A stretch of 64,000 nucleotides of DNA from Caprimulgus europaeus (GCA_907165065.1 OU015525.1:31252037-31316036), one strand, 5' to 3'. Shown: positions 48,301 to 63,236, numbered from the stretch's first letter. The notes: generated by a model not told the origin, from the sequence alone. A program made the numbers and translations.

Positions 48301-51300
48301 TTACTTGCAAGGGTGCAGATATATATCTACAACTTTTATTTTAAAAACCTAATAGCAAATTAAGTTAATCTTAGTGTACTGGTTATTAGAAACTGTCAGT
48401 TAGAGATTGGATACCAGCTCTTCTGGTGGGCTCCGTGTGTGGGATTATTTTGAAGGTAACTTAAATTACCTTACTTGGTCAAGTAGGAAGACTCTAGTCT
48501 ATGGCACAATATAGGCTGTGAGATAAGTAATGTCATATCAGTGATATAAATCAATTATGATCACAATCATCATGCTGTAGTAAATAAAAATAAATAGCAT
48601 TCTTAACAGATATCCAGTTTAAAGTAAATTTACTCAGAAAAAATGAGTATGATTAAGGCAGTGAATTTTTGGCAGTCATAAAGCCCAGATCATCACCTTC
48701 ATATTTTCTGTCTGATTAGTTCTGGGAATATTTCTGGTTCTGTTATGTCTGCTTTCATTTAATTACAGACACAACTTCATCAAATATTAATAGTAGGGGG
48801 TGTAGGATAAAACCTTTGTGGCTAGTTCCTTACTCTTCCTTGCTGCCTTATCAGCAGTGGGAGTATTCTGGAAATCATGGTCAGCTGCTGCTGCAGAGCC
48901 AGCAGATGGAGAACAAGAACACTACTCTGTTTCTATGTGAATATGAAATCAGAAGTTGCTATTGTTTGATGAGGAAGAGGTGTAGAATGTAATTAGCTGA
49001 TCAGTACCATGAACAGAAAAATCGGGTTTCAGAAGATAAAATTTTAGAAAGACAACCCCCCATTCCAAAGTCAGTTATTTTCCCCCTTAAAATATTAAAT
49101 GTACTCAAAACTTTCTGGCTGGGCAAGATGATAATTAATGTGTGTAACATGCGATCTGTCAGCGTGGGTAGCTTCTACCTGAGTAGTTTATTTTAGCTTT
49201 TTGCATCATGCATCTGGTACTGCTGGTAAGAACGGGCTTGAAATTGGCACCTGTCAGGTATACATTGGCAAATGATTATAGTTATGTGAATAATAGTACA
49301 GCCTCTCTCTGAAGGCAAACACCTGGACCAGCTGGCAATATAGCAGATACACCATTTTATCAGTCAATCATTTCCCTGACAGAGTATCTCCTATTCTGAT
49401 ACTCCTTCTTTCTTGATTTGAAAGTACAACTTTAGTCATTTTGCAGAAGGTTGCTTTGTAGCCAACTTTAATCACAACAGAAAGCATTAATTATATAGTG
49501 AACTATGTGACATACACTGACAAAAGTATAAAATCTTTCCTCAATATTCATATCAATAAATCAAGTAACTTCTAGGATAATAAAAAAATATTTTTTTGTA
49601 GTCAGAATTTTGATGCGTGAGAAAAGCATCTTTTAATTTAAGTAATAATGAGGCTGCTAAAAAAACCCACAAAAACCCTGGTTGGAAACAAATGGTCTAC
49701 ATACTTACTCAGGATTCTCACTTAGGAGAGGAAACATCTTTTATTTATCAGAGCTCATCGGTGCTCACTCTTGTTATCAAGCCTAAAACTTCTCACAGAC
49801 AGTTGTAGTGAGTATTTTGTGGGCTGTTCATAGCAGAGAGCCCCTCATGTTGTGTAGTCAGCGTAGCCAGGCTCAGTCTCTCATAGTTTATAAACCTATT
49901 CCCTTAAGGTTTTGTTACTCTGAATATTAAAGTATGATGGGGTAATGATCCCAACTGCACTTTGAGGATTAACAGCGAAGTTTTACCCGTGCCCTCCTGT
50001 AAGTTAGGGACAGTGGGGTTTTATTCTGGCTAGGTCCCATCTCCTGCACCCATCACCACATACACGTGCACATTCCAGCAGTGCCATGAGAGGCATGGCT
50101 AACATCTGTCACATGCAATCTGCTCTTTGTTTCCCTTTCCATTTCCCAGGGGTAAAGTTTCATGTGGAATTTTGGTTTTAGAGTTTTTAATTTATATCTC
50201 ATTTGTTAAGTTTGCTTCCTAGAAGGAGCCCCAGCTGAAGGAATGCAGCTTGGACTTGAAACACAAAGGTGTGCTGCAGGGTGGTTCTCACGTAGGCACG
50301 CACTGTTTTCAGAGCCTGTGTCTTGAAGACTTAAGTTTTGATTTGTTAATAAATAACTCCACGTGCCTCAGCTTCAAAAATATCTTTCAATAATACAAAT
50401 CTCCTTACTAGAAAATCTTTATATATCTAAGCCCTGTGTCTTGAAATACCCCTAAGTCCAAGGGATGAAGATCTTATAATACAGTGCTGTGTTTTATAAG
50501 TCGGTGTGCTGATCAAAGGAGAGGTTTGGTGTGCTCCTGGTGACTTCTTTTGCCAAGGAACTTCTAGCTGGTTTTTTCCTCAAGAGTGGCTTGATGCCTG
50601 GAGAAGTGATGATGCTGTTGTCCAAGTGCCTGATACTCAACTCTCTCCTGTTGCCCTGACAGTTGGGAAACTGAGTCTTTGGGTGGTTTGATGCAGTCCC
50701 AGAAATTAGCAGGAAAGTGCTGTTCACAGGAGAAGGTGGAATTCAAGTGCTCTCCTCAATTCCCACCATTTAGAGGAGGTCTAACCATTTTGTCATGTAA
50801 ACGCTAGTGCCTTTGAGAAACAGTAAGAAGGCAGAGTGTCTGAAAATTACTTCAGAAAAACACAATAACCCTGTTTGCCTATTTTAAAATGTGTTTATTT
50901 CTGAGATCAGACAAAAATCATTCATGATACGACGTTTTTTTCAGTATCTGGTTGTGGATATCACTAAGTAGTATTTTAAATTTTGTGTGAGACCTTAGTG
51001 CAGGTGGGACTTTTGTGTCTGTAAACAAGTTTCTCTTCACTGAAGCCAATGCTGGCTCTTCCAGTCAGGAAATGCCCCACTGGTACAAAACCAGGAAACA
51101 CACAGTCAAATTTGCAAAAGTTGGATTGCAGTCCTTTTAGGCTTGTTCAGTATTTCCTTATGTATGCAAGGACTGAGCTGGAGGAAACTTGACAAGTTGT
51201 TTAATTGGTGGTGGAAGGGTGGGCTCATGGTACCAAAGGAAAATTTTGGGTACCTGTGATGAGCACAGGTCTTTGCAGTGCGTTGGGCTAGACCCTGCAG

Positions 51301-54300
51301 TGAACTGTAAGCCAAGCTGATCAGGCAGTGCAGAGCAGTGCTGAGATGCTGAGTAATTCTTTAAACTGTTTTCATAACTCATACAAAAAAGAGTGTCTTT
51401 TTCCAGTCTCTTGGTTTCAGAATTAACTTTCCATAAACAGTGATCACAGTTGTGTTCTTTTTTTTATTTTAGAAAATTAGTCTAAGATACCACGAGGAGC
51501 TCACTGGGATGAGAAACGCGGTGACCAGAGTATTGTCACTGCCGATAAACCACCTTCTGTATTGATCTGCAGGCAGAATATTGCTGTTCTCCAGTGGATT
51601 TAGTAACTTGAACCTTTGTGGACAGACCATACCTAGTTGAATCACTGAGGTTTGTTTGTCTGAATGAATGCCTAATTCAAAGGCATTATTCACATTTTCT
51701 TTCTGTGTTGGGTCTGTTTGTCAGGATTTAATGGTGAGTTAATATTACATCTGCATTGCATCTCGGTTAAGATATATTTTAAAAATAGCTTTCTCTCTGC
51801 CTTTTCTACCTTGTATTTAAAAAAAATCACACCTTCAAATTAAAGATAGGTATTATGCAACAAATTTATGCTTTAATGACTAATTTAGTATGATTAAAGA
51901 AGCGTTCTTTCCCTTTTGCTTGTATTACTGATGTACTTTTCAAATCATTTTTTTGTATTTTCAAGGGAAAAAAGCTTAATACTTTTGTTAATTACATAAA
52001 ATAGATAACAAATACCTGCATTTAATTTGATTTGGAAATACATTTAAGTATATCTTTCATGCTGCTTGTCCCACACACAAGGTGGGTGCAGGTTCTCCAC
52101 CTGCAGTTTGACTAGAAGACACTGGGTTTCATCTTGAGCTGGGCTTGAGCAGCTTTTGAGCATGTGAAAAACTGGGCTCACAGGGAGCTCCTTCTCACCA
52201 GGAGCAGGGATGTGCATGCGTGAGCGCTCTGCAGCGTGTATCCTGAGTGACAGTGAAAAAAAAGGGGAGGAAGGGAGAAAAAAAAAAGACGACTGGCTGC
52301 AGCCTGCTGAGCGTAAGCAGCTGCTCCTCGCTGTCTTGTGCTGTGAGAGCACCTTTCTGACAGGTTCTCAGGCTCGACTCCGAGGTCAGCGCGGGATTAG
52401 GATGGGAACCCACTTTGCCTCTCCTGACAGCTGCAGTGTTTAGTCACCACACGGTGACTTCAGCCCTGTGGCTTCTAAAGAATGTTTAATTTAGTTTGCC
52501 CGCTATCAAAAATTATCTCAAGCAGAGACACAAGCATATGTTGGAATTGGAGAAGGCATAGTATGGGCGCTGGTAAAGAGTGGCATCCAAAATGTTTGGA
52601 ATAAATTCTATGTAGGCTGATACACTTTGATTCTGATCTTGTGATTGTGTGCTTTAGTACTTTATTTATTAAATTTCAGCTTATTTGGGTTAAAGTTTGC
52701 AGCGAGCTGGTGCTGTTTTCACAGACGTAGGTTTAATTTTGATGATTTGAATTGTAGTCTAAGCGTTGTATCTGATATGGCCATATTCTATATGGTCTGT
52801 GTTTTGGCATGTGAAAGTAAAATTTTAAATTTTCATAGGCAGTCATCCCCAACTGGAGAGATGCTTTTGTTCTACGTAGTTGTTTTAGAGATGTCCCCTG
52901 AAATCAACATTTCTCCTCTAATGAAAAAGTATGCTGAAGCAAACAAGCACTCTGCTGTTCTCTCCTGCGGAGTAAGAGGTTGGTGGGAACTTGAGGAACC
53001 TTGGGAAGACACAAGTGCTGTTGTGTGAGGAGAGCCAGCCCACCTTGCCAGCACTGTGAGCACAAGCCAAGTCGAGCGAGTTTGTTACAGATAAAAGCGT
53101 TGGAGCTCTCCTGCTTTCCCCTGAGACCAGCAGTGTCTTGCTGTAAACTGTGACTCCATCACACCCTGAAATGCTCCCTGAAAACCCAATTCTTTTCCAA
53201 ATAGCTTTTAAAACTGCACAAAATGTATCAGCATCCCGTCCTTTGTAGTCTTCCTGTAAGAAAGCAAACCAGATGCAACGGGTAAAAACCTTTTCACTTC
53301 CATGAGTGTTCAGCTGCGTGGCTTGCAGGGGGAGCGGGGATGAGGGAGGCGAAATGTGGCAGCACTCGCCAGATTTCACGGCTGTGTACGAGATGCGACC
53401 TGCAGCCACTGCTTCCATTCAGCCAAACCCCCTGAGAGTGGTGCTCCTGTCCAAGGGCATTTTCCCACCAGGAGATTAGGAGGAGGTTAAGGAGAGCTCA
53501 TGGCCCACAGGGTGAATTGCTGAATATTTAGGTCACGTTAGACCAGCGGAGATTGCAGTTCAGAAATATATGGATACACATTTATAGAAACCCTGAAGAC
53601 ATATGCCCAGCTACTCTGGCTATGGAACAAATTGGGTTTTTTTTTCTATCCTAGTATCTTTTACCTTTTTTCTACCTTCTACCTATTTTATTGACTAGTC
53701 TTAGGAATTTTTTTTCCTACCATTTTAATTGTAACCTCCTCATGGTATGGATAAATCCCTACAAAGAACCTCAGTTCATATTTATTTTGTTTAAAATTGT
53801 TCTAAATTATCATCGTGATCTGTGATTTTTAAAATAAGTCCTGAGTAGCCTCATGACCTGCTTTCCAGCTTCACCTGTCCTTCTCTCCTGCCATTTTAAG
53901 CTCACTTTTTCATGAAAAATAAATGTGTAGGCTTTTCAGGGTAAGAATTGCCTAACCTGAAAATCTTGCCTGTTTTGTGCATCCCTTGTAATAAAATGCC
54001 TGTCCCTATTACTGATCTTTGGCTCATATGAAGGGTTGATGACATTGTAGGAGATACAGCCTGTTACATGTACGTATCCTAGTTTGTATGAGTAGCCAAT
54101 AGTAAGATGGGCCTCTGTACAAGTTGTTATATCAAATTACTAATTTCTCTCACTGATTTTGGAATCCTCAAGATGAATGTTGTAAATATTAATGAAACAT
54201 GCTTTTCAACATCTCTCTGCTATAATAAACTATAATTCCCATTTTATGGAATTAAAAAAAAAAAAAGCACAGAAACTGTAAGTTACCCATGAATGCCGAC

Positions 54301-55675
54301 TGTTGTGGCAGGAGTAGGAAGTAACTGAATTTATTATTTCTGTGTTTTAACCAGGAGACATTATTCTTCCTGGCTGAAATTTGTTGATTCGCATCATGAT
54401 TGAAAAGGACTCTTCTGATAAATGGCACAAGTGTTGCTATGGCTTCCCAGCATCTGTTTTCTGGCAGTTGGTCTACGGAGCAGCTTGGAGCTAGTGAAGT
54501 GTCTACCTCTGCTTGTGCCAGTTTGTGGAACTGTGCTGCAGTGGAGGGTATCAGCAGGATTCTTCCCTGCTTTACAGCTAGAAGAAAAAGTCAACAGTGC
54601 CTTCTTCCTTAGTGTTTAGGTTTTGGTTTTGCTTACTTGAGATTTGTAAGAATAAATTAGGAGAGTTAATAGTTTAATATGTGTAACATACGATGTGAAA
54701 ATATGTAGCTACATCATCATCACTCAGCCAGTTGCTAGAGTTAACAGTTGGCTGATATTTTGCTTAATATAACAAATATTTCAGAATACTAAGATAAAAA
54801 TACTGTGTATGGTCCTGTAAACAGATGTTTTCTTGTGTTTTGGATAAAGATATGTAGAGAATTGCACGTTCCAAAAAAACCCTATAGATTTTGCTATAAT
54901 CCCAGTATTTATTGTCCATTGTCTATTGCAATTGTTTAGTGGACTTTTTCTATTTAAGGCTTGTTAGTAGAGAAAAATTCCTGTTAAAACCTTTATTGCT
55001 TTCATTTCAGAAAAGTAAAAGCTAAATAACAGTGTTGAAATCCTCTGAGAATATATAGAAACACACAGTACCTAGGGAGAGAAAATTGACTTAAGTCAAA
55101 TTGTCTTCCCAACCTGCATACAGATTGGAGTTGCCACTTGTCGAATATAATGAAAAAAACCTGTATGAAGCGGCACAGTAATTATGGTATGAATAGAAGA
55201 GTAGCAGCTTAAGACTGTTATCTCATCCACAGAGTGTGTGTTGCTTGTGTACGCTGTTCTTGGGGATTTGGCCCATCTCTGCAGTGCATCTGGGAGTATT
55301 TTTTATATGAGGTTTTGCTGTCTAGGACTGTGTGTTCTGCTGACAGTCACTGTTTCAGAGATGGGCAGAAGCGTTTTGTTCTTATTTCTTCGCTGTCCTG
55401 TACATCCTCCAGTTCCACCTCAGCCACTCTTCCTGTTGTGCCTCTGGTACTGTAGATATGATATATGTCTACTACCTGTCTCATAGCAATCAAATGCAGC
55501 GTCTTTAGGAAAGCACGAGAGTACCTAACAGCAGGATATTCTAGACATTATTTCTCTAAAACCAAAATGTGCTAAAAATTTCCAAATCCTTCACTGGTGT
55601 TTTGGTGATAGAAGTCATCCTTTTTATAGCACTGATGTGTTTTGGCTGTCATGTTAGCAATCTGGTCTTCAGCTA
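45346..55675. other. Intron stretch without genes
   Basis: 10.3 kb of AT-rich DNA. A poly(T) run lies at about 46461-46482 and an A-rich purine tract at about 52256-52290. Somewhat GC-richer parts (46730-47060, 52060-52460, 53020-53520) show no recognisable exon or repeat. No gene found. Confidence 0.5.
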
Positions 55676-55677
55676 GG

Positions 55678-56270
55678 AGAATCATAGAATCAGAGAATGG
55701 TTTGGGTTGGAAGGGACCTTCAAAGATCATCTAGTCCAACGCCCTCTTGCCATGGGCAGGGACATCTTTTAGTAGATCAAGTTGCTCAAAGCCCCTTCCA
55801 GCCTAACCTTGAACTCTTCTAATGATGGGGCATCCACAGCTTCTCTGGGCAACCTGTTCCAGTGTCTCACCATCCTCATCATAAAAAACTTCTTCCTTGT
55901 GTCCAGTCTAAATCTGCCCTCTTTCAGTTTAGAACCATGGCCTATTGCCCTGTCACTGCAGGCCTTGGTAAAAAGTCTGTCCCCATCTTTCTAATAAGCT
56001 CCCTTTATATACTGAAAGCTCCAGTGTCTCCCCAGAGCCTTCTCTTTCCAGGGTGGATAACCCCAACTCTCTCAGCCTTCCTCATAGGGGCGGTGTTTCC
56101 ATCCCTCGGAATGTTTTTGTGGCTCTCCTCTGGACCCACTCTGACTGGTCCATGTCTTTCCTGTGCTGAGGGCTCCAGAGCTGAGCACAGTCTACAGGTT
56201 GGGTCTCACTAAGGCAGAATAGAGGGGCAGAACCACCTCCTTCAACCTGCTGGCCACCACTGATGTCTTT
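55678..56270 (-). repeat. CR1 LINE 3' end (minus strand)
   Basis: Begins with gaatcatagaatcagagaat, the reverse complement of the CR1 3' octamer region, then gaccttcaaagatcatctag, gggcatccacagcttctctg, ggcaacctgttccagtgtct, and ends near ccttcaacctgctggccacc. It is about 590 bases, with moderate divergence. Open frames at 55782-56212 are shadows. Confidence 0.92.
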
Positions 56271-59200
56271 AAGCTTGTATAGCTTGCCATCCCTCTTCTG
56301 CCCTATATTTTTGGTTTTGGAGATATTTTGGAAGTTTTTGCTTGATTTCCTGAGCTATTTCAGTGAAGATTAGCATTTAACACCACAGATGTATCCCAGA
56401 AAGAAGGAAATACTGTTGCCATTTTGGGAAGAAATTACAAGAGTCTCTTAATTGACTCTTGGAGAAGGGACAAGAAAGTTCTTGACTAGTAAAGCAGTGG
56501 AAGATAACATTATTGGTAGTGAATCAATTTTACCTTTGTATATAGGGTATTGATAAAAATGCAGCATGTCACACACTGATGTATTCCCTTTCGTTAGAAG
56601 TGTTGCGTGAAGGACAAGGAATTGAGTAGGGAGCACTAACTGTCAACCAGAGTTTTAGGTATAATTTGGCTTATAACGAGAAGTGTGAGTGGTTTGTTTA
56701 CTGTTACAGTTCTGAAACCTAAAAACACAGCCAGCAGCATAACAAAGAGCTGTCCTCGTTAGTTTCCTTAATTTGATACCAATGTTAAAGTTTATTTGGT
56801 ATTTAAAAAGTGCATTACAAGTATACATAATGGTACCAGCCATTTAAATGTACATTTTATATTATATATATAGTTTTATCCTCGTATTGCGGGGAAGACA
56901 AAATAAGGATGGAGGATATGGAAAGCAAAAAAAAGCCCACCTGAGCTTTTTTGGTTATGCCATGTGCTGGTTCTGCCTGGTCTCTGTTCTTTGGGAGATT
57001 TTGTTGGGGAGGGCTTTTCAGTGGAACAAATCGTATTTGTACAGTGATTGTTCATGAGCGCGGTTATCTGCTTGGTAACATCTTGTATACAGCTGTTAAT
57101 GTTTATGCTAGGGCAAATTTGTCTGCAGTAACAGTGTTCTTGAGCAGGATGTAAGCAAGTGGATGTTAATGTTTCCTATAAAATGCACGTCTTCCAGCAG
57201 CAGCCCATCTCTGAGGGATTGTGCTGTGCTGTCAGCACTAGGGAGAAGCCCGTTGCCTCCCGAGACTTGACCTGGAGAGACTCCTGTCAGCCGATGAACA
57301 AGAGGAGCCGAAGTAGATTACATGATGGGTCATTGAGCAGCCACGGGTTGCTGTAGCAGCAGCCTACAGAGCTCTCTCACTCATGATGACTTTACAGTAA
57401 AATTGAGAAAGAATGTTTTATAGATAACCAAGGCTGGGACACAAAGTATCTACAAAGTAGCTTTGATCATTTTCTTAGTATACCATTTTCAGTATTTGAC
57501 CTTTACACAAAAGCCTAGAGGAATTGAGGAGGTGTAGCTAGTAATACTGTGAGATTTAATTTTCTTTCTATTTTTCTTCTGCTTTTCTTCTTTAATAATG
57601 TTTTTGAATAAAAACATATGATTTCATTATCTAAAAAACTTTTTGATCGATTTATTTTTTCTTAATAGTGCTGTGTGGAATAATCCAAGAGAATATAGAG
57701 TATTTCTGATGATTTGAAGGCAGACAGTTTTTGTTGTGTATCAGGTATTTCTTTTTTATGGGAACTTTTGAAAGGCAGTTGCTACTAAGTCAGTGTGTAA
57801 GTATTGGCTGTTACTGTATTCTGCCAGCAGCCATAGTAGCCGTTAAATTGTATTTATACCATTGCGTAGCCAGTGATTGTATATGACTAGCTGAGAATAG
57901 AGATGGCAATTTCCAAATGATTTAGGCTGGGTTTTTTTCTTTCATGAGGCATTGTTCAGAAATTGAGCCAGAATGACAGGAAGGTGGGGCAGCTCTGCTT
58001 AAGATAAGTAAAAGTCTGGGATGTTCTGGAGAACAGGGGGAGACATGGTGACGGTACCGGGGAGTATGCTGTGTGCCTGAATGGGAGGTACCTGTCTGCA
58101 TGGAAACCTAACAGTCGTGCCAGCCCTGTGCTGGTTCCTACAGATGCACTGGAGAGTCTCTGTGCCTGAATTGGAGCTTTCTAACCCAGGAGCATCCCCT
58201 TGATCTCACTCTGGAAGTGAGACCCAAAGTTAAGAGGTGGCACAAGAGGAAGAACCTGTGCTGTACAAAGCTCCTCATCCCATCTTCTGCCCCTAGACTT
58301 CCCTCCAGTTCTGATTCTTGTCCTGTGTTTGGTCCCTCCCTTGTGCTTCATGTACTCAAGTCCACTTCTGCGTAGATCCTGTGTTTCTGAGACACTTGCA
58401 TCTATTTTCCAGTTCAGTACTCTTTTTCCCACTTGTTCACTGCTTCCAAATCAGAATCTGGACAGTTCTGCTAGCCCTGCAGTTGCCCTTTTCACAAGGA
58501 AGGGGATCTGAAAGCCGCTTGTGCTAGTAATTACATGCAATTTCTGTACCAGTGTGAGGATACAGCTTGTTCAGTGTTTGTTGTCAGCTGCAGGGTATCA
58601 ATGGAGATTGCTTTTTCCAAAAGTGGTATAAGCTGCCTCCAGTATTTATGATATGCAGTGAAGCACAAACTGCTCTATGTGCCTGCTGAGGCCAGGGCAT
58701 GTTTCTCTACTACGTATGTGTTGTATATACGTGCATTCCTTTCTCATGCATGAACATGCTTGAAAAGCAATCGAAGAGGAAAGATCCTTGTAGCTGTTTA
58801 CAAAATCTAGCTAACACTCAGAAGTTAAAGAGTGCTTAAGTTGCCTATCTGTGCTTAATTTTCATCTTAAGTTTGGATAAGTCTTTAATATCGTTTAATG
58901 CATAGAACGAATGGTATTTATGTAATGAACAGCTATGCCATGCTTTGAATAGTTCGCAAAGAAGATAGAATTCCCTGTTTCTTCTTGGCATTGGTTTGGT
59001 GTCATAGTAATATGCTTGACAGTCACAAATGAATTTAATTTTTCAGGATCCTATGAGCAGAGAGGCATATTTATCCCAGTTCACAAGTGGGCAGCTAAGG
59101 ATCAGAGATTAAGGATGCAAGTATCTATTATAGATTCTGGGAATTATGATTACACAGCTTGAGCCATTCCATCTTCCATTTCTCCGCTGACTTTGATACC

Positions 59201-62125
59201 TAGCACTCTTCCTGCAGCTGTATGAACCGAGCAGCTGCCTTTGCAGTCAGTGCCAGTATTCGATACTGGCCTGTGCCTCCAGCACTTTTCTTTCAGCTGC
59301 ATAGGCAGGCAGGCAGACAGCTGCTTTTATGTATTAATATGTGGAGTTGGCATTGGTTATTAAGGCAGCTGCTCAACTGTCCTTACAGCTGGAGGAAGGG
59401 TGTTTCCTACTAGCAACAGCTAATAAGAGTAGAGAGACTTCAAAACAAGGAGGGTATGGCCTGCTTTTTCATCTAAGCTAATCGCTTAGGGCTGCGAAAC
59501 TGTTTGATTTCATTAGGAAGTGTAAACAATTAATGGAAGTAATTGAGTACGTTGAAGTTACCTACCATTTTTTTCTTCTGTGTTTTATGGGTTTAGACTG
59601 GTGATAAAGTCACTATCTGACTTGATAAATTTTTTTTAAATCAGATTTTTTCTTTATTGCATGATTTTAATCAATTGAGTTGAAGTTTTGTACTGAATTT
59701 AAAATCTTGTAATACTGTCTGTTATAATTGTACAATGAGTGTTAGGATCTGTTCACAAAACTTTTAACATTTTTGTGTGGTTTCATACGCATAGAGGAGA
59801 AATGGAAAGTAGTGCATGGCCATCCTTGCTTGTAGCACTTGGCCCTTTGTTTAGAGTATTTCTCTGGGGTTTAAAGACCCAAATGGGTTTGAACCCACAG
59901 CTTTTACTTCTGCCCTTATTTAGAGAAAAAGAATGAGAGCTTGTATCGCAATTTGTGGAGCCTTTGACAGATGAAAGCTCCACTCTGCTGTATTTCATCT
60001 GGTCATCAACAGCCAGTGGCAGCTTGGTTTTGGAAGGCCTTGTCCATGTAAAACTTCTTCCTGTCAAATTCTCAAGTAACATAAGGCTTAGAAGAAAGGA
60101 AGAATGGGGATTAGTGAAAAGCCTGAAAGTGCTGTGTGTGACATAGAGCCATGCCATCATCAGTAAATGACATGAAGCCCACCACTAAGCTACTTCAGAC
60201 TCCGTGGATGGTGTTGAATGAAGTAGCAAAACTCTGCAGAAAGCACCAAAGTGTTTCTCGAAAGAGGAAAGCAGTGGAGAGCGAGCGAGCAAGGCGATAT
60301 TTAATATTCTGTTCTGAGTGGGAAAGCAGGCTTCAATGGCACAGTACTGTGCCCCTCTAGCAAGCTTTCATGTGCGGCTAGTGGAATAAAGGAGGTGCTG
60401 AGGAATAAATAGGAAAGCATGAGAGGATCTCAGTATTGATGGGAGCACGTTCCTCCGTGTGACTGGGAGTCCTACGCACCATAAACTGCTCTTGGAGCAT
60501 AAACAAACACCCCTTGGAAGAACGTGGCATGCTTTCCTTTGATGTTGCTGAGAGGTTTTGGAGTACATGTAAAAAATAGTCTTCCTCTTTTTCACACCCA
60601 CCTCTTCACACCACATAGTTAAAATTAGTTTCTGTTCTTTCCTATAATATTTGCAGTATGCAGAGTGAAAGTGTTTTCTTTTGGCTGTAGTGAAAATCTC
60701 TTCTCCCTTTAGAAGTCTTCAGACCAAAAGTTAAGTTTGTCCTATTTTTTAGGTGACAATTCAAAGAAACATAATCGTTGAGCATAATTTCTCCTTTGAT
60801 GTACAAATGAGGTTCCTTTGATGTGGGACAGCTGTTCCCATAGCAAAGCAACTCTTCAGTGCAGTTCATTATTAGCAAGCAATTGTTAAGTGTATACATC
60901 TGTTTATACTACGTAGGCAAAACTGATTGTGGTGCTACCTAAGCAAGCTTGCCTCATATGCTGTGTTTTATGTCGCCCGTGACTTAGTATTGTGCTGAAT
61001 TCTGTCAGATTTTGAATGCTTGGAATTAAATTATCCTTCATTGTTTTTTTCTTGAGTCTGCTGTTTGTTTATTTTACTTTCTGTATCTGCAGAAATGTTT
61101 TGAGCATTTCTGGAAGCATGTTGCTGTGGGTGTTTCTTATGGAGCTGTTACCCTGCCCTGCTTCTGGGCAAAGAATTTGAAATTTGACAGGGGTAGCCTT
61201 CTTCAAGGAGGTGCCTTGTGCTACTTGCTTGATAATCCATGCAGACTGAGCTAAGATAGTAAGTGTTTAGACATGCATAGAGATTTCACAGGTGCTTCTA
61301 GTGAGGATCTTTGAATGCAACAGCTTCTCTGAGCAATGGCCCTTGCCAGGTAACTCTCCATTATTTTCAGTACCCTTTAGTGTCTACTGGCTACCAAAGG
61401 CAAGTTCAGCACTGACAACAGAAACTCATGTCCTATAGCCCAGGGAAGGAGGATGGATAGCAGTCAGGAAGAAACTGTGATTTTTAGACTTCTTATTGTT
61501 TGATTTCTCCTGGACAGAAAAAGAACAATTTGCATTTCACAGTCTCTTAATCACTGTGCTGGTCAACAGTCTTCTAATTAGAGAATCAGCTCTCATTTTT
61601 TGTGTTGGATTACAGTTTGCACGGGGGGGATTTCTACTCGCACCAAGAGTAACAACTAGTAGTAGTGCTCATCTTCTCAGAGGAAGAGGAGAAAACTGAA
61701 CTAGGATTTAGAAAAAGTTCTTTTTTCTGCTCTGTGATATGCTCCCAGTAGCAGTAAAACCAGTGATGCTGAATAAAACTTGAACGTATACCTAAGGGAC
61801 TGGATTGAGAATGTTGGAGAAGTTTCTTTTTCATCTTTAGCTTTTGAAAGCTTATTTTTGCCCCCTTAACTTTCTTACAGCTTTCCTTCATGTCATAAAT
61901 ACCAGAATTAATAAAGTATTAAAGGAAGTCTTGTGTTTAATAATTTCTTGTTTAATCATTTCAATCTCAATCAATGAGAATAATTTGTGCACGTATTTGA
62001 AACCTGTTTCCACTATATAAAATGATTCAGTCATATCTGTTGATCTTTGCTGGAGGAAGAACAAAAAAAGTTGGCTTGGTTTAGACAATTAGCTTAGACA
62101 ATTAGCTTAGATATTGGGTAAACAA
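56271..62125. other. Intron stretch without genes
   Basis: AT-rich DNA; no exon or known repeat recognised. A direct repeat (ttagacaattagc twice) occurs just right of the duller part, at about 62081-62110. Confidence 0.5.
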
Positions 62126-62129
62126 GTTC

Positions 62130-62300
62130 GACTGTTAGGATGGTGAAACTCTGAGAGGGCTTACCTAGGGGCTGTTTAAAAAACCCTTTCCTTCATATAA
62201 GTTTCTTAAAAACAAGTTAGATAAATATCTATCAGGGTAACCTCCTTTAGTGTAAAAGGTAAGACTGGATGTCTCTTCCCACTTTTAGTTTTTCTGATTT
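62130..62300 (+). repeat. Possible remnant of a LINE/CR1 3' end
   Basis: aaaaacaagttagataaata, then tctatcagggtaacctcctt and gactggatgtctcttcccac follow the pattern of a diverged CR1-like 3' end (aacaggttagacaaacacct ... ctggactagatgacctcttg). Tentative. Confidence 0.45.
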
Positions 62301-62494
62301 TGGTGAAGCATTTAAAAAGTTAGTGGTCATTAAAGAAGACTTGCTTTTGAGACACTTTAAGGCAAGTACAGCAGAAAATCCATCTTTCCACTACTGTAGG
62401 TGCCAGTAAACACTTCAGAATTCCTGAAATAAGTATTTCTGCCTGTTGTATGTAAGACACTGTCTTTTTTCCCAGGGTTTTATGTTCCCTTATT

Positions 62495-63236
62495 AGTGAC
62501 CCAGAACAACCCCAGGTTCCAGTATGATCTACTAGAGAGCAGTGTAGGGGAAAGGGATCTGGGAGTGCTGGTGGAGAGCAGGGTGACCATGAGCCAGCAC
62601 TGTGCCCTTGTGGCCAGGAAGGCCAATGGCATCCTGGGGTGCATTAGAAGGGGTGTGGTTAGTAGGTCCAGAGAGGTTCTCCTCCCCCTCTACTCTGCCC
62701 TGGTGAGGCCACATCTGGAATATTGTGTCCAGTTCTGGGCCCCACAGTTCAAGAAGGACAGGGAACTGCTTGAGAGAGTCCAGCGAAGAGCCACCAAAAT
62801 GATTAAGGGAGTGGAGCATCTCCCTTATGAGGAAAGGGTGAGGGAGCTGGGGCTCTTTAGCTTGGAGAAGAGGAGGCTGAGGAGGGACCTCATTAATGTT
62901 TATAAATATATGAATGGTGAGTGTGAGGAGGATGGGGCCAGGCTCTTCACAGTGATGACCAGTGATAGGACAAGGGGCAATGGATGTAAGCTGGAGCACA
63001 GGAGGTTCCGCTTAAATTTGAGAAAGAACTTCTTTACGGTGAGGGTAACAGAGCACTGGAACAGGCTGCCCAGGGAGGTTGTGGAGTCTCCTTCTCTGGA
63101 GACATTCAAGACCCGCCTGGACGCCTTCCTGTGTGAACTCATCTAGGTGTTCCTGCTCTGGCAGGGGGATTGGACTAGATGATCTTTCAAGGTCCCTTCC
63201 AATCCCTGACATTCTGTGATTCTGTGATTCTGTGAT
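62495..63236 (+). repeat. CR1 LINE, young 5'-truncated copy with intact C-terminal frame
   Basis: About 740 bases ending in a CR1 microsatellite tail (attctgtg repeated about three times up to 63236). One frame stays open from 62496 to 63146 for about 216 codons and encodes the ORF2 region after the reverse transcriptase palm: [20 protein letters not shown], then [40 protein letters not shown] and [20 protein letters not shown]. The frame has no start of its own. The absence of stops shows that the copy is younger than the other CR1 pieces here. The catalytic RT motifs and the endonuclease are missing, so it cannot move. Confidence 0.95.
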
